64,000 nt of DNA from Ypsolopha sequella (GCA_934047225.1 OW203993.1:29278069-29342068), one strand, 5' to 3'; shown: positions 1-11,230, counted from the stretch's first letter. Translations and numbers: made by a program. The notes: generated by a model not told the origin, from the sequence alone.

Positions 1-363
1 TTGAAAGTCTATTATGTGTTATATCATAGCTTTATGCTATTCATATAAGTATCCATCATTTTACATTGTTTTAATTTATTGCACATGCATACAGCTTTGT
101 TTACTTTTTTTTTATAATATATAAATTTTAATATTTATTTATATAAGTATTCATCTTTACTTAAGTTTGTTAAAATACTTTTGATTACAATTTTTTTTTC
201 TTGTGTATTTGTTTGTATAAATGTAACTAAAATAAATTGAACATTTTGTATTGTATATACATTTAGCTTCAAGCACTGGGCGCCTTGTGGCGAAAATAAC
301 AAAAGGCATCTCATGCAACGGAGAACTCTAGTCTGGGAGCCGACATAATTCATATCTATATTT

Positions 364-383
364 GGGGGCACGGCAGTGCCCCC
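364..383. repeat. Short perfect hairpin in a GC-rich patch
   Basis: An 8-bp perfect stem (GGGGGCAC / GTGCCCCC) encloses a GGCA loop inside an otherwise AT-rich region. The surrounding 280-420 is GC-richer and looks like part of a dispersed repeat. No CTRR motif follows, so it is not an obvious Helitron end. The remainder of 1-890 holds no gene that I can support. Confidence 0.5.
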
Positions 384-894
384 GCAAAGTCTCGCAGAAA
401 AAACGCGGAACGGCCGTACCATCCTTTTCTCGAAGCAACTAATGGCACTTTCAACCCCCCTGTATCTTCGTTGTGGGTGAAGCTAGAAGTCTGAAATTTC
501 AGGAACCAAGAGTAGTTACTGATCCTACTTCTGACCCCAAATTACAACTTTGTACCTATATTTGATTACGAAATATCTCAAGTCAAAGTTCCCTTATTTT
601 GTCACTGACTGACTGACACATCATCAAAAGTCTAAAGGTGTTCTAGCAGGCCTACAAACTTGAAATTTTGTATGCGGTAAGTGTTAAGTGTACATTGCAA
701 CAAAAAAATATAAAAATGTTATTTGCGGTTGGTAATTTAATATTTCCATACAAAGTCTATACAAAATGTATGTTTCCAGCTGCATCTATAAATTTGTATG
801 ACACTAGATGACGTTGCTGGTATGCTGCTTTGCATTAAAGACGCCTAAAACGAAAAATTCTACGTTAAAGTTAAAGTGCGAAAACTAAAAAATA

Positions 895-1860
895 AAACCG
901 GTAAAGTGCGAATCTGACTCGTCCATAAAGAGTTCCGTACCCCTACACAATACGGGTATGGAACCCTAAAAGTAAATAACAACAATATAGATGCCATAGC
1001 AACATTAAGGCGACAAAAAACAAAGCGATAAAACGGTAGCGCCTGACAAACAATTCGGTACCTTTTTAGTACGGGACCCAAATTTTCATTATTTTACTTT
1101 AAAGTATTTACTACAGACTGCCCAAAGTTTAAACTTTTACTTGTATGTTGTATTACCGTTCTAAAGATAGAGCCTTTGTTATAATAATCTGTTCCTTGGG
1201 TAAAGCACCCTAAAAAGGGTGGCTTATAATGTTCCACATATTCACAATATTAGTCTATTTAAGAAGAAAATATCAACATTTCGTAATTAAGTCACTAAAA
1301 AAACGGTAGTGTGCGAATCCGACTCGCGCATAAAGGGTTCCGTACCCCTACACAATACGGGTATGGAACCCTAAAAGTAAATTGCAACAACATAGATGCC
1401 ATAGCACCATCAAGGCGACAAAAAACAAAGCGATAAAACGGTAGCGCCTGACAAACAATTCGGTACCTTTTTAGGAAGGAACCCTAATTTTTATTATTTC
1501 TTATTTTACTTTAAAGTAGTCTGCCTAAATTTTCAACTTGTAGGTACTTGTATGTATAACCGTTCTAACGATAGAGCCTTTATTATAATAATTTGTGCTT
1601 TGGGTAATGAACCCTAAAACACATTTAGTCTATTTAAGAAGATAAATATCAACATTTCGTAATTAAGTCGCTATTAAACCGGCTAAGTGCAAGTCAGACT
1701 CACTCACGAAGGGTTCCGTACTACCATCACACAATATGGGTACGAAACCCCAAATCATTATGGTAAATACCAACAATAAAGATGACATAGCAACATCAAG
1801 GCGACAAAAAACAAGGCGCTAAAATGGTAGCGCCTGACAAACAAATCAGCACCTTTTGAA
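895..1860 (+). repeat. Tandem array (about 2.5 copies, ~400-bp unit) of the GGTTCCGTA repeat
   Basis: Three successive copies begin near 895, 1301 and 1675, with an AAACCGG-like start followed by a GAGTTCCGTACC-type motif. Each continues into a tract containing AGCGCCTGACAAACAA; the first two share a second half ending in TCAACATTTCGTAATTAAGTC. The third copy is truncated after about 180 bp. The same motif family recurs around 25.7, 28.9, 44.2, 47.2, 60.9 and 61.1 kb. Short ORFs here are not coding. The tandem arrangement suggests unequal crossing-over or nested insertion of one mobile repeat. Confidence 0.7.
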
Positions 1861-1929
1861 TACGGAACTCTAATATGTATATGCCCAAAATTGTTGTTTT
1901 ATAAAGATAGAGCTGAAACAAATAACATC

Positions 1930-2145
1930 GAATAATTGGACCCCCCTTGGATTTCCATTTATAGAACTTTTTATGCTGTGATAGGGGCCATATTATTATT
2001 TGCCGTGATAGAGGACAATGTAACGGACAATATAACGGACAATATAACGGCTGAAGCTGTAGACCCATGTGATACATGGATAGACAGCGGAGGATTAGTA
2101 ATAGGGTCACGGAACCTAATGATACGGAACCCTGAAAATCAAGGT
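1930..2145 (+). repeat. Fragment of the GGTTCCGTA repeat family (partner at 58185-58345)
   Basis: This tract contains GCCGTGATAGAGG, a run of NTAACGGACAATA units, a GGATAGACAGCGG motif and a terminal ACGGAACCCTGAAAA. The same order of motifs is seen at 58185-58345. It lies just downstream of the tandem array, so it is probably a further piece of that family. Confidence 0.5.
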
Positions 2146-2435
2146 AAAAGGTTATTTATCAAGTAAAGCTTTAAATATATTAAAGGAAAAATAAAGCGGC
2201 TAATGTTGTTTTATTTGTATATGCATCCTCTATGATGTAGGTATATTGAAATGTCTACATATGTACTCGTGTGTCATTCAAAAACGACCAGGTTTAGCTC
2301 ATTATTCTGATAGGTTTAGACATAATAATGTACTCTGTGGCTTAGACTGACAAGCCTGCCTTTCACTTCATGGTCAAAAGAAATTTCAATTGTGGATAAT
2401 AGTAATAATAACTTACCGTAAACATTAATATTGCA

Positions 2436-2923
2436 ATGGAACCTGAAATATTGTACATAAATGAAAATCCTTGTCCACACCTAGTTGTCCCTATACCTGG
2501 AGATGGTTCATGTTTGTTCCATTCTTTGTTATTCTCTATGTATGGGAACATTAAGTCGTCACATGACATTAGGTGTGCGGTAGTCGAGTATGTGGTAGCG
2601 CATTGGGATGAAATGCAACTTTATACGTGTGACGAGCGTGGAGACACATGTACTCGACAGCAATGATGAAAACTACCACCTACGGTTCCGTATCCGAACT
2701 TATGGCAGCCACCGCTTTGTATCCATTTATGTTCGAGGTTTACGAAAATGGCCGTTTGAGAGGATCATTCGGTGGCGATCCTGGGATGCCAGTGAAACGT
2801 TTACGATTCTCTGGTAGTTTCTTAGGTGGTCATTATGAAATTCTCCTTCCCGATACTAGTTTCTCAGGAGTATGTCCTAATGATCAGTTAAAGGGAGTAG
2901 GTTTTAAGAAAATCCGCAGCTGA
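2436..2923 (+). pseudogene. OTU-family cysteine protease relic (frameshifted)
   Basis: The first frame (ATG at 2436, stop after 2663) carries the OTU catalytic block PGDGSCLFHSL, with Asp-Gly-x-Cys in the right order, followed by an IRxxVVEYV-HW segment. After a frameshift near 2650-2662 a second frame (2648-2923) continues with TYGSVSELMAA, FEVYENG and the catalytic-histidine block GSFLGGHYEILLP. Both halves of one OTU domain are therefore present but in different frames. OTU domains are hydrolases that cleave ubiquitin from proteins. In insect genomes stand-alone OTU copies are often carried by transposons such as Helentrons; no Rep/helicase is visible here, so the carrier is not proven. 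A genuine host gene is less likely because of the frameshift and repeat context. Confidence 0.75.
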
Positions 2924-2981
2924 CGTGCAAGATATATTACCCGAGAAGAAAAAAAGACGACTACCTACAAAAAGAAATGAG

Positions 2982-3604
2982 ATCCCATCAAAAACATAAA
3001 ATGTACAAAAATGGTAAGTCTCGCAACGCAATCCTTCCACCGTAAAAAGTTGTGAGATCTTATGTAAAGCCAAGTCTGCTATTTTAGTTTCTATGGAAGC
3101 ACCTTTTCATTTAAGTTAGTATGGGAGCACCTATTTAACAAATTTATCATTAATTGTTTCCTATTTAGTTACCTACCAACATTAAGTGACTGTATTAATA
3201 TTAGTCATCTTTATTTCCTAATAAAATGTGGTGACTTTGCAATCGCGGAGCACAAATAAAGCACTGATGCGTAGAAATATCTTCTCAAATCGTTAATAAA
3301 TTGGTATTAGGTAGCTGATATGTTGTATATGTTGCTGTGCGATTGCGAAGTCACTATATTTTATTAGAGAAATAAAGATGACTAATATTAATACAGTCAC
3401 TTAATGTTGGTAGGTAACTAAATAGGAAACAATTAATGATAAATTTGTTAAATAAGTGGTCCCATACTAACTTAAATGAAAAGGTGCTTCCATAGAAACT
3501 AAAATAGCAGACTTGGCTTTACATAAGATCTCACAACTTTTTACGGTGGAAGGATTGCGTTGCGAGACTTGCCATTTTTGTACATTTTATGTTTTTGATG
3601 GGAT
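2982..3604. repeat. Large inverted repeat (about 270-bp arms, 82-nt spacer)
   Basis: The left arm (2982-3251) and right arm (3334-3604) are reverse complements over their whole length with a few percent mismatch. For example CGTTGCGAGACTTGCCATTT in the right arm matches the left arm at 3011-3030. The left arm starts about 60 bp after the end of the OTU reading frame. The right arm runs into about 130 bp ending with an AATAAA signal and poly(A)-like tail (3710-3737). The structure could fold into a long hairpin if transcribed. It is either a foldback element or a head-to-head duplication of an element's 3' region. Confidence 0.85.
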
Positions 3605-3744
3605 TGTGTTTACTGTTAGTTTTTACAAAGATGTGTAATCTTTTCTGTATTGTACTAACCTTAAGTTAAGTTTTTTTTCCTCTTTGTAATACTAACCACT
3701 TAAATGAAAATAAATTGAATTGAAAAAAAAAAAAATTGAAAAAA

Positions 3745-3914
3745 TGTAAATTTTTGTAAGAGCCGAGTATTCCCCCCTCTGCCAGCGAAACGGTTGTATT
3801 TGGAGACGTGAAAAAAATCACGGCAATATAGTATACAAAGGAAAACTATCACAGTTAAGTAGGCCTTACGAGATAACGAGTACAGATCGCGCTAAACTTT
3901 TAGTCCCCTGTAAC
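3745..3914 (+). repeat. Dispersed repeat block, inverted copy at 44365-44545
   Basis: Shared landmarks with the reverse complement of 44365-44545 are CTGCCAGCGAA, TTTGGAGACGTGAAAAAAA, AACTATCACAG-TAAGTAGG and GAGTACAGATCGCGC. The last motif is one terminus of the 129-bp MITE found complete at 45163-45291. The block truncates the Penelope-like relic that follows it. Confidence 0.65.
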
Positions 3915-4745
3915 TTATTTGTCGAATCGCATGAAATGTGTGGTATCTGAATTTATGACGTGGTCTGCAACGGCGGATCTGTTGCAATCGAATTTTTTCA
4001 TGCATTTGATGTGTTCCGTCAGTCTTATCGATACTTTCCGTCTTGTCGCACCAACGTAGCTTTAGCCACAGTCACATGGGATGGAAAAGACACCAGGCGT
4101 AATCAGTATCTCTTTATCCTTCGGCAAACGTAATAACCGCCTTAATCGACCAGGTGGACGGAAAATCGTTTATATGCTATATTTTGTGCGGAGCAGGTGT
4201 CCTATTTTGTCCGTCACACCTTTCACAAATGGGAAATAAGCTGGTGATCTTTCAATCACTTGTGAGCGCTGATGTATACAGTTGTTCGCTACCCAGTTGC
4301 ACTGCTTCTAATTATCATAATAGCCATTGTCCTCAAGTACGTTGCGAACATGACTGAGTTCAGCGTCCACATATTGTGGATCGCACAGACTCAGTGAGTG
4401 ATCTGTTGATTAGCGTACGAGGAACGGACGAGAGATGTTCAGGGTGATGGTGTGAGTCAGCTCGCAGATATCAGTCAGTGTGTGTCTGTTTCCTGTACAC
4501 TGTGTGTTCCAGCCTGCCATCGGGACGCCGCCGTACCACCAACACCTCAAGAAACGGTAACATCACGTTTTCTTCACTCTCAGTTTTAAAGGCTACTTTT
4601 ATAGATAGTACTCAGATGTTCTGTAATATGTTCCACTTAATTTTGATTGACGATAGAAAAATCATCGTCAACATTATGCCACCAGTATCTTGAAGTATAA
4701 GGGGGTAATAATGAAATGTCATAGAATTCAAAGGTAGGTATGGCG
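3915..4745 (-). pseudogene. Penelope-like element relic: RT C-terminus plus GIY-YIG endonuclease
   Basis: Reading the minus strand, 4684-4640 encodes WWHNVDDDF, the degenerate YVDD active-site block of a Penelope-type reverse transcriptase. After a frameshift, about 4565-4530 gives LPFLEVLVVRRRPDG and HTVYRKQTHTD, the conserved PLE block after the palm. This is followed by HHHPEHLSSVPRTLINRS and CDPQYVDAEL, then VKGVTDKIGHLLR and FRPPGRLRRLLR. The GIY-YIG domain follows: GVFSIPCDCG, then SYVGATRRKVSIRLTEHIK, then SAVADHVINS, ending at the stop near 3915. At least three nonsense codons and one frameshift are present, so it is dead. The order RT then GIY-YIG is diagnostic of PLEs. The upstream RT domain is missing. 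Confidence 0.88.
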
Positions 4746-5699
4746 GCACGTCTACACGTTTGCCGCATTCCTTTTTAGATATCAATAATCACGTATAATT
4801 AAGTATAAATAAGGATTCATCTTTCGTCAATATATATTACATACTTTACCATCAATCAGGCAGTAACTATTTATTTTATACCGCCCCTAAATTGGCCCGA
4901 CGTGAGAACTAAGCAACCTTCTGATAAACGAATATTACATACCTAACCATCATACTAGTAACAACTAATTATTTTATACCGCCCCCAAAGTAGGCGCCGC
5001 GCTGCCTTTTGAAGACGATTCCCTGTTGCCGGTGAGAAATAATACTTTTCTTGGGACTCACTGAATGTAATAAATGTTTAGTATGTTCTTCTAGTTAGTA
5101 TATTCTGCTACACAAACAAATACAAATATTTGAACACAAATATAATCTACACATTTTACAACATATCTATAGGTACACACACATATATAGTTTACACTTT
5201 TACTTCTATTATTATCCACACACAAACCAATACGCTTCAGTATTTGTACATTCACGATATATATCTTCACTTATAATACTTTATGATCTGAAAAGAAAAA
5301 AAAACATTTTTTTTATTGTTTTAATTCTAAGCTTTGTAAGTAAATACTATCAAAACTAATTAGTCATCTACAGCAACTTACTGCTCACAAAACACGACCT
5401 ACAACCATACCCAGAGGTACAAATAAACGGCATGCTATCCGTCCGTCAGACAGTTTTTTAATAAACCAGCACGGCGAATGGCTTTTGCCCTTGTCTTTTA
5501 ATCCTGAGGTATGTTCATTAAATTTACAATATGTTATTATAACAACTAGGTATAAATTCTTTTACTTTGTAATACCTACCTGATAACTCTTACTTTGTAT
5601 TACCTGATAAGTCTATATGTACTTTTGATGAAATAAATTCTAATTCTCATTCTCAGGTTAATAATTAAGTTTATAAAAAAAAGAAGATTAAATGATTTT
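4746..5699. other. Gene-free AT-rich tract
   Basis: I see no gene. Two similar blocks occur in the first half, each pairing an ATTACATAC motif with TATTTTATACCGCCCC (about 4848-4890 and 4934-4985), suggesting a degenerate repeat. The rest is low-complexity AT sequence. Confidence 0.4.
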
Positions 5700-5807
5700 G
5701 GATATTACATGTCGCAGGCAGTGCATTCGCTCGTGCGCTCTCGACGAGTGTTGACGCTATATCAGACCAGTTTTTGTTGCTCATCAACGGTGTGCGTGAC
5801 GCTAGCA

Positions 5808-6869
5808 ATGCCATCTCAATGTAAAAAGTGCAAATTGTTTCTGTCCATGACGAAACCCGAAGAAACTTTTAAATGTGGAGGGCAGTGCGGAGGGCTTTAT
5901 CATAAAGTCAAAAAATGCCTTAAGAATTATTCGGAATCCGTCAGCTCAGGGATGTGTGACGATTGCCTAGAAAAGAGGAAGTGCTCACCACAACTGCAAA
6001 AGGATAAGGAAGCCAGTGAGAACAAAATACTGGAAACCAAATCGCTAGCGGAACCTTTTCTAAATTTAGATCCAAAGTCTGTAACGATAGAGACTCTTTT
6101 GGCAGAGTTGAATTCAAAGATGGCGGTGGTATTTGAAATTAAATCAAATACGGACTTTTATGCTGCCAGCTATGACGAAATGTTAAAGCTCCAAAGAGAA
6201 ACTACCGATGCAATTAAAGTGCAAGCAAAGAAAATCACTGATTTGCAAAATAGGTGTCAGCATCTGGAAACTGTGAATGCGGCATTGGAAATGAGAGTTC
6301 ATACAATTGAACAAGAAGATAAAAAGAAAAATCTGGAGATAACAGGATTAGAAATGAAACCAAATGAAAACTTACCGGTTCTTGTGAACACGATTGCTTC
6401 AAAACTGGGTATGGATTCTGCTGATCTAGATAGTGTAGACCGTGCATGGCGAGTAAAGAAAGGTCAGAAATCAGCCAATCAAAGCAACAATCCTCCACTT
6501 ATAATCAGATTCCGCACTACCACTGCAAAGGAAGAATGGTTCTCTAAAAGAGGAAAAGTTCGCAAGAATTCTGACGTATACCAAGATGGTTTGCAGGATC
6601 CCGTATTCATCAATGAACACTTGACAAATTATAATAAGGAGTTACTGTGGAATGCCAAGCAAAAGTTAAGACCAGCCTACAAATTCATATGGGTGAAACA
6701 TGGCCGTATTATGTGTAGAAAGGAGGAAAATGTGAAAGTTGTTTCCCTGTACAGCATAAAGGATGTTGAAAAATTAAGAACACAAGTAAGCTCCATAGAA
6801 GATGAGGAAGATGAAAAACGAGAAGTATCTACAACAAAAAAAGGCAATATTTTGGCATCAGACGTTTAG
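5808..6869 (+). CDS. LINE ORF1 protein with PHD-type zinc finger, coiled coil and FP-like C-terminal domain
   Basis: This is the RNA-binding and particle-forming ORF1 protein of the LINE. The frame is also open from an ATG at 5709, but the ATG at 5808 begins immediately before the first zinc ligand and is preferred (353 aa). Ligands C5, C8, C23, C27, H32, C37, C50 and C53 give the C4HC3 pattern of a PHD finger. Residues ~130-210 are rich in heptad-like Leu, Glu and Lys and should form a coiled coil. The C-terminal third, from KLGMDSADLDSVDRAWRV to IKDVEKLR, matches the fold region related to baculovirus FP proteins that is common in insect LINE ORF1 proteins. The frame is uninterrupted, unlike ORF2 downstream. 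Confidence 0.85.
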   Translation: MPSQCKKCKLFLSMTKPEETFKCGGQCGGLYHKVKKCLKNYSESVSSGMCDDCLEKRKCSPQLQKDKEASENKILETKSLAEPFLNLDPKSVTIETLLAELNSKMAVVFEIKSNTDFYAASYDEMLKLQRETTDAIKVQAKKITDLQNRCQHLETVNAALEMRVHTIEQEDKKKNLEITGLEMKPNENLPVLVNTIASKLGMDSADLDSVDRAWRVKKGQKSANQSNNPPLIIRFRTTTAKEEWFSKRGKVRKNSDVYQDGLQDPVFINEHLTNYNKELLWNAKQKLRPAYKFIWVKHGRIMCRKEENVKVVSLYSIKDVEKLRTQVSSIEDEEDEKREVSTTKKGNILASDV

Positions 6870-6920
6870 GTATAACTTTGTTTTATTTATTTGTAGTCTA
6901 TACTTTTTATTCGTATCGCT

Positions 6921-9884
6921 ATGGATGAGTTCGAAGAAATATTTCAAACTAAAGAAACAGATAGATTTACATCATTAGATGCATGGATTCAATCATTTGA
7001 TTCCTAGCAATTTCTAAATATTATTCATATAAATTTAAGATCTCTTAGGAAAAACTTTGCTGAATTAGAAATATTACTAAATAGTTGTAAAGGAACCTTA
7101 CATATTATTGTGCTTACTGAGATAAACGTTACAGAAGATGAAGTATTAGGGTATAGCCTAAATGGATATGATATGTTTCATAAAACTCGACAAAGAAGAT
7201 CTGGTGGAGGTATTTTAATATTTCATAAAAAAGAAATATCATTTGTTACTAAAAATATAAACTTAAGTGTTACTGAGAGCGTTGTGGGTACTTTCTCTTA
7301 CGGTACAACTGCGGTTCACCTTGTTGCACTCTATAGACCCCCTAAAATCAATAATAAAGACACCACATCTATGTTTTTAACAGAGGTTGATAATTTACTG
7401 AAAATGTTCTTGCCAAATGATGAGGTAATTATATTAGGAGACATGAATATTGATTTATTAGAAAGAGAAAATAATAATGTAATTAAATATGAAAATATGT
7501 TGAGCGAATATGGTTTTGCAAAAAAATACAAGGCATCACGAGAGAATAATTTAGACTCGAGCATCTTTGTCAGTCATGTTTGGATCACATATTTGTTAAA
7601 ATTTCTACTGAAAATACATCGGCCATAATAGAAAATAAATTAGCTGACCACTATTTTGTTGGTGTAGCTGCTAAATTTATAAGTGAACGTCAAACGCAAC
7701 TTAAAAACATAAAATTGTTCAACAACGTGATGATACAGATGGAACTAAAAGAAATAAAATGGAATACGCTTTTGAATGAAACATGTCCTTTACAACTATA
7801 TACTAAGATTAAAAATACTTTCAACAATATTTATACAAAAAATTGTAAAGAAATCTCTTCTCAAGAATATTCTGAGCGACGGGCTTGCCCTTGGATAACA
7901 CAAGAACTTCAAAACTTGATGATACATAATGATAATCTATTTAGAAGATGGAGAAGTAATCCAAGTAACAAGGCCTACCGATTAGCATATAATAGGTGGA
8001 GAAATAAAACTAATAAGGCAGTAAATTTTGCTAAAAACAACTACAAAAAAAGACTCATTAAAGAAGCAGGAACGAATATAAAAAAAAGTCTGGGAATATA
8101 TAAATAAATGGTTAGGCAAAGAGAAGAAGTCAGTAGATGAATTAATACTTAAACATATGGGTAAAGTTCATGACGTGGAAACCATTTGTGATAACTTTTC
8201 TAATACGTTTAGTAATGAAATAGAAGAAATCAAGCATCATTGTGATTTATTACTACTAAATAGAGAAAGTTACGTAACTTATCAAGACAAATCTATGAGA
8301 TTCCAAAAAATCACCGAAGACGTAGTCTTTAAAACCATTAAATCTTTAAATGTGAAAAAATCCCCAGGAATAGACAACATACGAATGAATGATATAAAAC
8401 AACTTAAAAAAGAAATGAGTCCTGTTATAGCACATTTTATTAACTTATCTATAGAAAATCAACAATATCCTGATGAGCTTAAAACCTCAATAGTAAGACC
8501 TTTATTTAAAAGTGGTAGTTATTTGAATACTGAGGATTATAGACCAATAGCTGTTTTACCATCTCTAAATAAAATGGTTGAAAAAGTCATAGTGAACCAG
8601 ATATCTACATATTTAAGAAAAAATAATATTATAACTGATTCTCAATACGGATTCCAAAAAGGGAAAAATACCACAAAATTGTTGTCTAAATTTGCCAATG
8701 AAATAAATTCTGCTTTAAACAAACAAAATCAAGTCGCTGTATTTTTTATTGACTTTAGAAAAGCTTTCGACACGCTCGATCATTCTACTCTTCTAACTGC
8801 TTTAGATGAAAGTGGAATACGTGGTTCATTACTTGTTTGGTTTTGTAACTATCTAAAAAATCGAACTCTAACTGTAAAGATAGCAGACAAATTTAGTTCT
8901 AAAAAAGTGACAAAATATGGCGTTGCGCAAGGTTCTGTTACTGGTCCTGTTTGCTACATATTACATGTAAACAGTATGGTATCCACAGTTTAAAATTGTC
9001 ATAAATACATGTTTGCTGATGACACATGTCTTATGTACGCTGGAACGGATCCATTAACCATTGAAAATAACTTGCAAGAAGATCTTGATAATATTACAAA
9101 ATGGGCTCACGATAATGGTATCTTGCTGAATAATAAAAAAACAAAACTACTAAATATCTCTTCTAGTTATCGGAAATGTTTAATTAAAGATATAAAATTA
9201 AAAGGACATACATACGACTGTCTACATACAAATCATATAAATTGTTCATGTCCTTTTATAGACAATGTAATAAAATACAAATATTTAGGCTTAACAGTAG
9301 ATAACAGATTTTGTTGGAAATTTCAGATAAATAATGTATGCGACAAATTAAGAGCGTTGTTAAGTAAATTTAAAAGTTTAAGTTTCTGTACTCCAAGATC
9401 AATTCTTTACATGCTTTATCACGCTTTGGTTGAGTCAGTTCTGTCCTATGGAATAGAATGCTACGGCATTACTTTTAAAAGTAAAATTATCAAAATAAAA
9501 CAAACAAGATTTTTAAAGCTTATGGTTGGTGAAAAAACTAAAACTGAACATAAAGAAAATTATGAAATGTTATTTGAAAAATGCAAAATTCTTCCAGCAC
9601 AGAAAAAGTGTTTATTTTTAATAGCAATTGAAGAGTTTTGGAACAATGAATACAAAATAAAAATTAAACATGGACATCAAACTAGGTCACAAGTAGAAGG
9701 TAAATTACTGGTACCAAAAGTTTCTAATTTTTATGGAAAACGTTGCAAAAATTGGCTTATTCCCAAACTTTTTAATTGTATTCCGCAAGACCTAAAAGAC
9801 TGTAAAGGCACTAAAATTCAAATTAAGAATAAGTTGAAAGATTTCTTTTTATTAAATCTAGATTTTATAGAAACTAGTACATAA
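6921..9884 (+). pseudogene. LINE ORF2: AP-like endonuclease and reverse transcriptase, interrupted
   Basis: ORF2 should start at ATG 6921 (MDEFEEIFQ). An in-frame TAG lies at 7005-7007, after which the same frame runs to 7628. EN motifs visible are HINLRSL, LTEINV, GGGILIFHKK, LYRPP and GDMNIDLL. A frameshift near 7580-7600 moves to the frame ending at 8107, and a second at the A-run near 8082-8088 restores a frame that carries the RT. RT motifs are DYRPIAVLPSLNKMVEK, FFIDFRKAFDTLDH, YGVAQGSVTGPV and the catalytic FADD (9012-9023). A second nonsense codon sits at 8991-8993. Total span is 988 codons, so little is deleted. The PQGS motif is altered to AQGS. Confidence 0.85.
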
Positions 9885-10359
9885 AAGAAAATATATAGTT
9901 AGTTTCATAAATGTTCTCAATTAAGTACATAAACTATTTTTGCTAAACTAAGTAATGCTACGGTATTGCACACGGCAGTTTGTTTGTCACCACACAAAAC
10001 TACTAGTGTTGAGCTGTTGTAGTTATGGATAACTACCCTCAACGAGGTTAATTTTTTGTTTTATTAAGTTTAGTGATGATTATTAGTTTAGATCAAGTGT
10101 TTATTTAACAAGTTTGTGTAATCATAAGTGCTAGCATTAAGAGAGAGTGTATGTCTGCCGATAAACTGTCTTAACAGTTTGGCGGAAAATTATTGTTTTG
10201 TTTATATTACTTATGATAAATAAAGTTTTTAAAAATGAATGAATGTTTACACACGGCGTCGTGTTTTTTTTAATGGTTGCTGTTTGCAATTTGCGTCGTA
10301 ATCGTATTGTAGAATTCGGTATTTTAATATTTGTATATCGGTATTCTGTAAGAACTAAT

Positions 10360-10470
10360 TGAGGGTCGCCATGCTCCGCTCTGCTTCGCTCGGCTCCCAA
10401 TATGTATTATGTAAGACATGCTTCCTCATCGTTCCGCTCGTTGTCGCGATATTTTTGACTTTTTTGTGAA
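10360..10470 (+). repeat. Dispersed repeat with CTTCGCTCGGCTCCC motif (copy 1)
   Basis: GAGGGTCGCC, a GCTCCGCTC-type run, CTTCGCTCGGCTCCC and TATTTTTGACTTTTTTG occur in the same order at 30712-30825. The GC-rich core stands out against the AT-rich flanks. No coding potential is seen. Confidence 0.65.
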
Positions 10471-11030
10471 AGACTTTTTTAATTTCGGCTTTTTAGAAAA
10501 TGACAAAGCTTTTCAATTCGGCAAATCACAAAACATCGAGCGTTTTACAATTTTCTGTATTGCAAATTGCAGAACAGCGAGCGTTTAAAAATTGACGACG
10601 CTGTTTGTAAACTGACAAATTATACAATTTGCCTGGCACAGAACCCTAAAAACCAAACTCGTGTAAAAAGCAATTTCCACTTTTGCGTACTTTTAAATGT
10701 TGTTTTTGCACTTTTGCGTATTTGTGTTATGTAAGCAAGTTCGTTAGCAGCTTTAAGGTTGTCGCACATTACAACAGAATTACCACCTCAAAGTAAAGAA
10801 TTATGCTTTGAATCGTGTAACATACGTGATATAATTGTACTAGTTGATGGCGGGTGGACGGTGCGAAAACAGATTTGTAGCTTCAAAATTACATATTTAT
10901 TTTTAAAGCAAAAATATGTCGTTTAACCTAAACAAACACGGTGACATTATAATGATTTTGGAAACGAATACTGTAAAATGCCTTTAATTTTTAAGCATCC
11001 TTCGAATTTGACCAGAATTTTCTCTGTTGT
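10471..11030. other. Gene-free AT-rich tract
   Basis: Contains internally similar segments around 10500-10610 (AAATTGCA-GAACAGCGAGCGTTT and AAACATCGAGCGTTTTACAA). This is a likely continuation of the dispersed repeat. No gene is seen. Confidence 0.35.
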
Positions 11031-11034
11031 ATAA

Positions 11035-11230
11035 ATATACAAGCTTCACTTGCTGAACGGTGAAGGAAAACATCGTGAGGAAACGTGCATGATCTAAAAA
11101 GAGTGCATTGTGGCCAAAGTATGGTGATAGGGCTTACCACCCATCACGTTGGTTCAACGTGGACCCCACCGCCGTACTTCGGGCACAAATACACGCTTTT
11201 TATGGCATGCAGGCTCATGTAGGTGTAGCC
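11035..11230 (-). mobile_element. SINE fragment plus GGTGAAGGAAAACATCGTGAGG repeat scrap
   Basis: Positions 11055-11095 contain GGTGAAGGAAAACATCGTG, typical of a lepidopteran retroelement 3' region. Positions 11108-11230 contain CATCACGTTGG and CCGTACTTCGGGCACAAATA, which match the body of the SINE at 23100-23378. Both pieces are short and degraded. Confidence 0.55.

Larger units (their letters stand above)
5700..10243 (+). mobile_element. LINE-1 of this window: CR1/Jockey-group non-LTR retrotransposon, near full length
   Basis: The element has ORF1 (5808-6869), a 51-bp gap, ORF2 (6921-9884, broken), a 3' UTR of about 330 bp with an AATAAA signal near 10213, and a terminal (GAAT)n-type tail ending near 10243. 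The 5' boundary is set at about 5700, where a GC-richer leader begins just before ORF1. ORF2 has EN and RT domains but two nonsense codons and two frameshifts, so the copy cannot produce its own RT. Clade assignment between CR1 and Jockey is not resolved by eye. Confidence 0.85.
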
